The notes beneath the pieces were generated by a model. It was not told the DNA's origin and searched no databases. It saw only the letters and a list, made by a program, of their open reading frames with translations. This document shows positions 17,101 to 25,900 of a DNA stretch of 40,883 bases, piece after piece; positions within the stretch are counted from its first letter, which is position 1, and each line of letters starts with the position of its first letter. This stretch comes from Okeania sp. SIO2B3 (GTDB lineage Bacteria; Cyanobacteriota; Cyanobacteriia; Cyanobacteriales; Microcoleaceae), in NCBI RefSeq assembly GCF_010672525.1, contig NZ_JAAHGH010000068.1, positions 1 through 40,883 of the forward strand, in the 5' to 3' direction. A program made the position numbers and the translations under genes.

Positions 17101-18078
17101 GTGCCTAATTTATCATTCAGCAAAATAGCAAAGTTTCCGGTTCCTATAAGAGTAGGAATTTTTATTTTAACATTACTTCTGAGTTGGATACCACTAGCAG
17201 CACCAATATATTTTTTTGGGCAAGATGCAAATTTGGCGAGTATATTGGCGATCGCTCTCCTATATATAGAGTTTATTATTTTGGTCCAGTTTTGGGGAAA
17301 GAAAGTTTATCAACAACCACATCTACTACGTCGCTACGGTTTAGAAATAAGTAGGCGCAACTTTCAGAATTTTTTTCAAGGTTTAGGAATAGGTTTATTT
17401 AGCTTATTTGGTTTTTTTATTTTAGAAGCGCTCCTGGGATGGGTAATATGGCAGTCACCTTCAGCAAAGTTACCTCAATTTATTCTGGAAGGTTTCTTGG
17501 TATCTCTGGGTATTGGTTTTGCTGAGGAGTTACTATTTCGAGGGTGGTTATTGGATGAGTTGGAGCGAGACTACAAACCAAAAGTAGCTTTGTGGGTAAG
17601 TAGTTTTGTATATGCTTTACTACACTTTATTAAACCAGTTGAGGAAATTTTGCGGACTTGGTTTCAGTTTCCTGGTTTGGTGTTGTTAGGTTTAATCTTT
17701 GTTTGGGCAAAACGTGATGAAGAAGGAAGAAGGAAGAAGGAAGCAGGAAGAAGGAAGCAGGAAGAAGGAAGAAGGAAGCAGGAAGAAGGAAGAAGGAAGA
17801 AGTGGATGGAGACTAATTGTAAAGACCTTGTAGATAGGGGGGTATTAAACTCAAAAGAAAAAGATAAATGGATTTATTATCAACAAGAATTATTGGGTTT
17901 GCCTATTGGTATTCATGCTGGTTTTGTTTGGGGTTATTACATTATTAATGTGGGTGGTTTAGTTAAGTATTCTAGTGTAGTTGGAGAGTGGATAATTGGG
18001 ATAAATGGTAATCCTTTGGCGGGTGTAATGGGGTGGTTTTTTTTAGGAGCGATCGCTTTATTTATTCAGCGAAAGTGA
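17101..18078 (+). CDS. CPBP-family intramembrane glutamic protease with an in-frame heptamer-repeat linker
   Basis: A polytopic membrane protein of the CPBP/Rce1-like family. I prefer GTG at 17101 as start (TATAGG lies just upstream; 17092 is an alternative giving 328 residues). The conserved motifs are present: EELLFRGWL, then FVYALLHFI, and in the last third GLPIGIHAGFVWGYY with the third-motif His. Between the second and third motifs lies a charged insert of four 7-residue units (EEGRRKK, EAGRRKQ, EEGRRKQ, EEGRRKK), encoded by exactly 12 heptamers at 17719-17802. The last 91 residues, from WMETN to the end IQRK, are repeated four more times downstream. Family members process prenylated proteins or peptides, or act in bacteriocin immunity; the substrate is unknown. 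Confidence 0.88.
   Translation: MPNLSFSKIAKFPVPIRVGIFILTLLLSWIPLAAPIYFFGQDANLASILAIALLYIEFIILVQFWGKKVYQQPHLLRRYGLEISRRNFQNFFQGLGIGLFSLFGFFILEALLGWVIWQSPSAKLPQFILEGFLVSLGIGFAEELLFRGWLLDELERDYKPKVALWVSSFVYALLHFIKPVEEILRTWFQFPGLVLLGLIFVWAKRDEEGRRKKEAGRRKQEEGRRKQEEGRRKKWMETNCKDLVDRGVLNSKEKDKWIYYQQELLGLPIGIHAGFVWGYYIINVGGLVKYSSVVGEWIIGINGNPLAGVMGWFFLGAIALFIQRK
17719..17802 (+). repeat. In-frame heptamer tract, 12 units of GAAGAAG/GAAGCAG
   Basis: Nine GAAGAAG and three GAAGCAG units run without interruption, 84 bp, giving 28 residues with a 7-residue period. Since 7 is not a multiple of 3, gain or loss of one or two units would shift the frame of the following third conserved motif, while a change of three units would keep it. 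Confidence 0.95.
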
Positions 18079-18144
18079 AAGGAAGAAGGAAGAAGGAATA
18101 AGGAAGAAGGAAGAAGGAATAAGGAATAAGGAATAAGGAATAAG

Positions 18145-18421
18145 TGGATGGAGACTAATTTTAAAGACCTTGTAGATATGGGGGGTATTAAACTCAAAAG
18201 AAAAAGATAAATGGATTTATTATCAACAAGAATTATTGGGTTTGCCTATTGGTATTCATGCTGGTTTTGTTTGGGGTTATTACATTATTAATGTGGGTGG
18301 TTTAGTTAAGTATTCTAGTGTAGTTGGAGAGTGGGTAGTTGGGATAAATGGTAATCCTTTGGCGGGTGTAATGGGGTGGTTTTTTTTAGGAGCGATCGCT
18401 TTATTTATTCAGCGAAAGTGA
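18145..18421 (+). pseudogene. CPBP C-terminal module, copy 2 (frame broken)
   Basis: A copy of the last third of the CPBP gene without the first two motifs. One extra base near GTAGATATGGGGGG, compared with the in-gene copy, puts the first 25 codons out of frame with the rest. Only GLPIGIHAGF onward is open, from a TTG. It differs from copy 1 by VV for II in GEWVVGING. Confidence 0.85.
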
Positions 18422-18473
18422 AAGGAAGAAGGAAGAAGGAAGAAGGAAGAAAGAAGAAAGAAGAAGGAAGAAG

Positions 18474-18750
18474 TGGATGGAGACTAATTTTAAAGACCTT
18501 GTAGATAGGGGGGGTATTAAACTCAAAAGAAAAAGATAAATGGATTGATTATCAACAAGAATTATTGGGTTTGCCTATTGGTATTCATGCTGGTTTTGTT
18601 TGGGGTTATTACATTATTAATGTGGGTGGTTTAGTTAAATATTCTAGTGTAGTTGGAGAGTGGATAATTGGGATAAATGGTAATCCTTTGGCGGGTGTAA
18701 TGGGGTGGTTTTTTTTAGGAGCGATCGCTTTATTTATTCAGCGAAAATGA
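18474..18750 (+). pseudogene. CPBP C-terminal module, copy 3 (frame broken)
   Basis: This has seven instead of six G after GTAGATA, so it is frameshifted at the same spot as copy 2. The rest matches copy 1 with D for Y in WIDYQQ. It cannot make a full protease alone. Confidence 0.85.
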
Positions 18751-18774
18751 AAGGAAGAAGGAAGAAGGAAGAAG

Positions 18775-19050
18775 TGGATGGAGACTAATTTTAAAGACCT
18801 TGTAGATAGGGGGGTATTAAACTCAAAAGAAAAAGATAAATGGATTGATTATCAACAAGAATTATTGGGTTTGCCTATTGGTATTCATGCTGGTTTTGTT
18901 TGGGGTTATTACATTATTAATGTGGGTGGTTTAGTTAAATATTCTAGTGTAGTTGGAGAGTGGATAATTGGGATAAATGGTAATCCTTTGGCGGGTGTAA
19001 TGGGGTGGTTTTTTTTAGGAGCGATCGCTTTATTTATTCAGCGAAAGTGA
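18775..19050 (+). pseudogene. CPBP C-terminal module, copy 4 (open frame)
   Basis: The frame is intact for 90 codons from ATG at 18778, encoding METNFKDLVDRGVLNSKEKD through the third-motif His and both last membrane segments. No ribosome-binding site other than the purine-rich heptamers (GGAAGAAG) lies upstream; these could by chance act as one. It would give a two-helix protein lacking the Glu-Glu and first His motifs. Confidence 0.75.
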
Positions 19051-19109
19051 AAGGAAGAAGGAAGAAGGAAGAAGGAAGAAAGAAGAAGGAAGAAGGAAGA
19101 AGGAAGAAG

Positions 19110-19385
19110 TGGATGGAGACTAATTTTAAAGACCTTGTAGATAGGGGGGTATTAAACTCAAAAGAAAAAGATAAATGTATTGATTATCAACAACAATTAT
19201 TGGGTTTGCCTATTGGTATTCATGCTGGTTTTGTTTGGGGTTATTACATTATTAATGTGGGTGGTTTAGTTAAATATTCTAGTGTAGTTGAAGAGTGGGT
19301 AGTTGGGATAAATGGTAATCCTTTGGCGGGTGTAATGGGGTGGTTTTTTTTAGGAGCGATCGCTTTATTTATTCAGCGAAAGTGA
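19110..19385 (+). pseudogene. CPBP C-terminal module, copy 5 (open frame, most diverged)
   Basis: Six G, so the frame is intact. Changes against copy 4 include C for W, Q for E, E for G and VV for II. An open frame can be extended upstream to 19005 through the heptamer tract and the tail of copy 4 in another frame, again giving GRRKKEEG-like residues. It is probably not expressed, but nothing in it rules that out. Confidence 0.75.
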
Positions 19386-19585
19386 AAGGAAGAAGGAAGA
19401 AGGAAGAAGGAAGAAGGAAGAAAGTTTTTTTGATCACGCTCTTATCCGGACATGATATTAGTTGTGTTTTGACTGAAGCTTATCACCCAAAAATGGAATA
19501 AGTCAATTCTCCCCATCTCCCAACTTCTTCATCTCCCCATCTCCCTATCTCTCCCAACTATATAATAGGTATTCAACCGGATTTG
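19386..19585. other. Spacer after the CPBP array
   Basis: It begins with a last GGAAGAA heptamer tract (19386-19422). GCTCTTATCCGGACATGATA at about 19438 recurs near 40310. A C-rich irregular tract (CATCTCCC units, about 19512-19555) follows. No gene was seen. Confidence 0.5.
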
Positions 19586-19709
19586 ATATAGCGTTTCTCA
19601 GTAAGCGTGAGGTACACTATTGTCTTTACTTCACTATTGCCTGTTGCCAGATGATCTGTTGCCTAAAGCAAGTAGTTATGTACCTCACTCTTTTTGGGAA
19701 TTGCTATAT
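19586..19709. mobile_element. MITE-like 124-bp element with about 32-bp inverted ends
   Basis: The left end ATATAGCGTTTCTCAGTAAG then CGTGAGGTACA is matched in inverse at the right end (TGTACCTCACTC then TTTTTGGGAATTGCTATAT), with about three quarters of 32 positions pairing. It is non-coding and ends two bases before the next element. Confidence 0.55.
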
Positions 19710-19711
19710 TT

Positions 19712-19996
19712 AGGGTTTGCGCTCAAAAGTCTTTTAGTAGGGGTAGGAGACAACCCACCCGCGGGTCCCTCCCAACCCACCCGCGGGCCCCTCCCAGAAG
19801 GGGAGGGGGAGACAGGAGACACGGGGAATGAGCGAGGAGGTAGAAGTAAGAATTGTCCCTAAATTTTTCTGTCCTTGATTTGCCCAAAATGCGCTCCTTT
19901 TTGAACGTTTTTGACTAAAACAAGCGCACTTTTTGGGAATATCAGAAGGCTAAAACCTTTATCTATCAATGCTTTGATAATTAATCAGCAAGCCCT
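19712..19996. mobile_element. MITE-like 285-bp element abutting the NRPS stop codon
   Basis: Inverted ends AGGGTTTGC and GCAAGCCCT (longer in the sister copy at 33794-34068: AGGGTTTGCTGA/TCAGCAAACCCT). Both copies are flanked by ATTT on each side, a possible 4-bp target duplication. The inside holds a C/G-rich composite repeat (19751-19812) and TAAAACAAGCGCACTTTTTG, shared by both copies. The NRPS stop codon overlaps the right-hand ATTT. Confidence 0.65.
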
Positions 19997-19998
19997 AT

Positions 19999-22900
19999 TT
20001 AGAGGCAAGTTTCTAACTGCTTGGCCAAAACCTCAATACCTGGTTCGCGTAGAACCCCATAGTGGTCTCCAGGAATAGTATAAATTTCCATCGCTTCCGT
20101 AACTAAAGAACTCCAACCTCGCTGTGAGACTTCATCGCTAGCACAAAACAGAACTGTGCGACCAGAGTAAGGTGATGGTAGATATTCATACATCGCTTTG
20201 AGGTTAGCCTTGAAGACCTCGAACAACCGATCCATCTGTTTTATACTGATATCGGGTGGCAAAATATTCAGGCGTTTAGCTTCTTGGAGGATGCTATTTA
20301 ATTGTTCCTCTGGCAAAAGTTGCTGGAGTTCGTTGGCAGAAATTGATAACTCCTTGCCAAATATACCGCCGATATCGGTGACTAGAGAATTAGTCAGAAA
20401 AGTGTCATCGATTTGTTCTTGAATAACCGTGGGTGCGTAACTATCAATTAAAGCCAACAGTCCGACTTCTTGTCCCAATGCTTGCAATTGCTGTGCCATT
20501 TCCCAAGCAACGACACCACCCAAAGACCAACCACCCAAATAATAAGGTTCTCTTGGTTGAACCGCCTGCAAAGCTTCAATATAACAAGTAGCCATGTCTT
20601 TAATGTTAGTTAACGGTTGAGAATTTCCAGATAAACCGGGGGACTGCAAACCGTAAAACGGTCGGTTATTTCCTAAAAGATCGGCTAATTGTGCATAACA
20701 CAAAACATTGCCTCCCACGGGATGAACGCAGAAGAAAGGTGGTAAGTCTCCTGTTTTCTGAATAGGGACTAAGGGGGAAAAAGGTTGCGCCTGAGTGGTA
20801 TCACTTAACAAACTAGCTTGGCATTCGATAGTGGGTTCGGTAAACAAAGTTGCTAAAGGTAGATGAGTTCCTAACTGCTGTTCGATGCGAGCCATCAAAC
20901 GCACTGCTAACAGGGAATGACCACCCAACTCGAAGAAATTATCTCGCACTCCCAGGGTAGGAATATTGAGAACCTCCGACCAAATTTGTACCAGTTTCAG
21001 TTCTGTAGTGGTGCGGGGAGTTATTCCTGCTGTTTGAGACAGATGAGAAGTATCTGGTGCGGGGAGAGCGCGACGATCGCTTTTGCCGTTGGGAGTTAGA
21101 GGGATGGCCTCTAAACAGACGAAAGCAGAAGGTATCATGTAGTCTGGTAGCTTTGTCTTCAAGAAACTGCGTAACTCAGAGGATGCTACTTCTTCTTTAG
21201 CAACAATATAGGCAACGAGGCGCTTGTCTCCTGGAGTATCTTCTCGAACAATAACGACAGCTTCGCCCACCTCTGGATGTTGAGTTAAAACTGCTTCAAT
21301 TTCTCCGAGTTCGATGCGGAAACCTCGAATTTTTACCTGGTTGTCGATACGTCCAATAAATTCGATGTTGCCATCCGGGAGATAGCGTGCTTTATCGCCT
21401 GTTTTGTAGAGGCGAGAACCAGGTTCATTATTAAAGGGGTTGGGAATAAATTTTTGCTCGGTTAATTCAGGGCGATTGAGATAACCTCTGGCTAATCCCG
21501 CGCCGCCAATATGGAGTTCGCCAGGTACGCTAATGGGGACAGGTCGGAGATGGCGGTCTAGAATATAGATTTGAGTATTAGCAAGAGCACGTCCAATTGG
21601 CACCTCTTGCCCTATAGCGAGGGATGGTGTTATTTTCTGGAGCGTTGCCATCACTGTTGCTTCTGTTGGTCCGTAACCATTAAACAGTTCTGGATAAACG
21701 GCGACATATTTTTGCCAATTCTTCACTGACTCCGGAAGCACTCGTTCTCCTCCAATAGTGACTAGACGCACTGAGTCGGGAAACACCTGTTGGATTGAAG
21801 TATCTAATTCTGCTATGATTTTTTGCCAGTAAGCTGTCGGCAAATCCAATACTGTTATGCGCCACTCCTGACAGGTTTGCATAAATTTCGAGACAGAACT
21901 CAACATTTCTTCATTTCGGAGAATCAGAGTGCCTCCAAAAACCAAGCATGGGTAAATTTCTTCCACTGCTGTATCAAAGCTAATTGAGGCAAATTGGAGA
22001 ACACGATCGTCCTTATTGATGCCATACTCAGTATGAGCTACTTGCACGAAGTTGCTCAAAGACCGATGCTCTATCTCTACCCCTTTTGGCTTTCCTGTGG
22101 AACCTGATGTGTAGATAATGTAAGCTAAGGAGTCCGAAGGAACTTGACTCACATTGTTTTCTTGGCTATAGCAAGAAATATCGTTCCAATCTTTGTCTAA
22201 ATAGATAAATTGTAAGTTATCTTTTGGTAGTTTATAGCTCGACTTCTCATTTGCTAAGAGAAAATGAACCTGGGAGTCTGAGACAATATAAGCCAAGCGA
22301 TCGCTCGGATAATCTGGGTCTAAGGGTACATAAGCTCCACCTGCTTTGAGTATTGCCAACAATCCTATTATCATTTCTAGCGATCGCTCTACGCAAATGC
22401 CTACCAGAACTTCTGGTTTGACTCCCAAGTTTTGCAAATACCGTGCCAGTTGATTTGCTTTCTCATTCAAGTCGCGATAGGTAAGTTGTTCGTCTTCAAA
22501 AACAACTGCCACTGCGTCGGGAGTTCGTTCTACTTGTGACTCAAATAACTGATGAATACACTGATTTTGAGGATAGGTTGTTTTGGTATCGTTAAGGTAG
22601 CGTGCCTGATATTCAGTTTTGTAAAGATTGGAGTTCGGTTCCGTGCTAAAGGGATTAGGAATAAATTTTTGCGCGGTTAATTCCGGGCGATTGAGATAAC
22701 CTCTGGCTAATCCTGCGCCACCAATGTACAATTCTCCTGGTACACCGACGGGGACTGGTTGGAGATGCTTGTCGAGAATATAGATTTGGGTGTTGGCGAT
22801 CGGGCGACCGATGGGAAAGGTTGATCTGCTCTCTATGGATGACTCTTGGTTGAACTGATAAGTCAACACTCCTACAGTTGTTTCTGTTGGTCCGTAATGG

Positions 22901-25900
22901 TTAAAGATAGAACAGTAAGGAACTTGAGATTGCAGGGACTTAACCCACTCAGGATTAGAGGGTTCGCCACCTAAAATCAACACTTGACGTGGTAACAGTC
23001 GTTCTGGGTGAGACGCGCTTTGCAATGCTATCAGATGGGAGGGAACAATTTTGACGCAATCAATTTCCTGATGCTGGATATAATCAGCTAGGGTATCGGG
23101 TTCAGATGCTTTTTCTTGGGAGATAATGTGAAGACACCCTCCTGTACATAAGGCAGGAAAAACAATTGTGTTACCTAGATCGGTAGTAATGCTGGAAACT
23201 AATGCAAAGTTACGACAAGAGTTGAGATTAAATTGTTGAATAATGCTATTGAGGTAGTTTGTCATCGATTTGTGTTCGATCTCTACTCCTTTGGGTTGAC
23301 CTGTAGTTCCTGATGTATAGATAGTGTAGAGTAAATTTTCCGGCTGGACTTGATTCACTAAATTACGGTCACTTTCTTGTGCTATTTTCAACCAATCTAC
23401 GTCTAAGAAAACCTGATTTACTTGAGGTTGTAGCGGTACGCAATCTAATTTTTTCTGAGTTAACAAAACCGATATCTGGGAATCTGAGATTTGATAGGTT
23501 AATCTTTCTGGAGGAGAATTTGGGTCTAACGCTACATACCCTCCACCAGTCTTGAGAATGCCCAGTATTCCTACTAACATTTCCAGCGATCGCTCAACAC
23601 AGAGTCCCACGAGTACCTCTGTTTTGACTCCCAAGTTTTGCAAATACCGTGCCAGTTGATTTGCTTTCGCGTTCAACTCACGATATGTCAGTTGTTCGCT
23701 CTCAAAAACCACTGCTACCACATCGGGAGTCCGTTCCACCTGTTCCTCAAATAACTGATGGATGCACTTATCCTGTGGATAGGTCGCCTGGGTATTGTTC
23801 CATTCTACTAATAACTGATGGCGTTCTCCTTCTGTTAACAATGGTAGTTCCCCAATACGCATTTGTGGATGAGTAGCGATCGCTTGGAGCAAAGTCTTAA
23901 AATGTCCGATAGATCGATGAATAGTTGCTGGTTCAAACAAATCCCGATTATATTCCCAATATCCAATTAATCCTTTTTCTGTCTCCTCCATTGACAAGGT
24001 TAGATCGAATTTTGCTTTTGCACTTTCCATCTGCAACCAATTAAAACTCACCCCCGGTAAGTCCAGAGGTGCCATCGGGGCATTTTGCAGGGCAAACGCC
24101 ACCTGAAATATGGGCGTGTAACTTAGACTGCGTTCCGGTTGCAGTGCTTCTACCAATTGCTCAAACGGTAAATCCTGATGAGCGTAAGCATCCAAAGCAG
24201 TCTGCCGTATCTGATGCAATAATTCAGTAAAACTGGGATTATCTTCAAATTGAGTTCGCAGCACCAAGGTATTGACAAAAAAGCCAATTAACCCTTCTAT
24301 TTCACTGCGGTTGCGGTTAGCAATGGGTGTACCAACAACTATATCTTCTTGACCAGAATAACGATAAAGTAAAGTGCTAAAGGCAGTAAATAGAGTCATA
24401 AATAGAGTCACTCCTAATTCTTGACTCAAACCCTTGAGCTGTTTTGTGAAATCGACTCCAAGCTCAAAAAACTCTTTACCTCCAATAGCTGTCTGCACCG
24501 TTTTCCGAGGATAGTCTGTAGGTAATTCTAATAGAGGTGGCGCTCCTGTTAACTGTTGTTTCCAGTAATCTAGTTGCGGTGCTAGAATTTCAACAGTTGC
24601 AGGTTGCCGTTGCCAGCAAGCAAAGTCAGCATATTGAATTGGCAGTTGCGGTAAGGGTGAAGCTTTTCCTTGAACATAAGCTCCATAAAGCACTTCCAAT
24701 TCATGGCTAAATACACCTGTTGACCAACCATCAGTAATAATATGGTGCATTGTCAACAACAGCACATAATCATCGACTGCCAATTGCAATAGGGTAACTC
24801 GCACTAAAGAATCATTTGCTAAGTCAAAAGGTTGCTGAATTTCTCGTTCACCCAAGCGTTGCACTTCTTTTAGCTGTTCCTCTGATGGCAGCTGCTGTAA
24901 GTCAACAATAGGCATTTTCAAATCCAGTTCTGGGTGAATAACTCGAACAGGAGAACCAGCGATCGCCTGATAATTCGTCCGCAAGCTCTCGTGACTGCGA
25001 ACTATTTCTTGTACTGCTTTTTCTAATGCTTCGACAGAGAGGGAACCGGATAGACGCAACCCTTCTTGCTCGTTATAAACGACACTTCCTTCCTGCAATT
25101 GGTCTAAAAACCACAGTCGTTGCTCTGCGAAGGATAAGGGCAATTCTCCATCTCGCGACACTGGTTGTATAGGAGCTAATTGTTGGCGAGTCGCTCCTAG
25201 TATCAGTTCCCCAAATTCTGCCACTGTTGGAAATTCAAACAACCGATGCAGCGACAGTTCTATTTGGAAAGTATCGCGCACTCGTGAAATCAGTTGAGTT
25301 GCACCAATGGAGTCTCCTCCCAACATAAAGAAATTGTCTAATACTCCTACCTCGTTAAGACTGAGAATTTCTGCCCATATTCCTGCGAGAATTTCTTCTG
25401 TGGGAGTTCGCGGTGCAACTAATTCCACATCCAGAACCGGACGAGACTTATCTGGAGCAGGTAGAGCGCGTCGGTCAATTTTCCCGCTGGGTGTGAGGGG
25501 GAATTCGTCCACAACAACAAATGCTGATGGCATCATGTAATCCGGCAGTTTTTCTTGGAGGAACCCGCGCAACTGAGGAATTAATTGACTGTGTTTGGTT
25601 CCAGTGTATGGTTTATTAGCATAAGCACTCCAAGGTTTAAGTGTGGGGGGTGTGGGGAGTGTGGAACCCACCCCTCGCCCCTCCCCCTCCCAGGAGGGGA
25701 ATGTGGGAAGTGTGGGGAGTGAAAGACGATCCATTTCTTGCTTGAGCAACGTCATAGTGCTGTCTGCAATTAAATTAGTATCGTTTCGCACGAATATCAC
25801 ATTATAGTAACCATCAGCACCATTGCCAGACCAGGTAATTTTTATCCGATAAGGAACCTTTTTCTGCAATTCCCAGCATTCTTCCGGTTCAATTCCGTTT

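Larger units (their letters stand above)
17803..19385 (+). repeat. Five-copy tandem array of the CPBP 3'-terminal module
   Basis: Units begin with TGGATGGAGACTAATT at 17803, 18145, 18474, 18775 and 19110, so the spacings are 342, 329, 301 and 335 bp. Each has a 276-277-bp body ending at TTCAGCGAAAGTGA (or AATGA). Each is preceded by a tract of GGAAGAA/GGAATAA-type heptamers of varying length. The bodies differ at only a few positions. The first unit is the end of the CPBP gene. Confidence 0.95.

Noticed and set aside
17719-19425. CRISPR-like array
   Set aside because: The period is about 300-340 bp with coding units and heptamer linkers, with no short repeats separated by unique spacers.
19620-19862. 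An 80-codon plus-strand frame
   Set aside because: It spans the two MITE-like elements and their C/G-rich repeat; not a gene.
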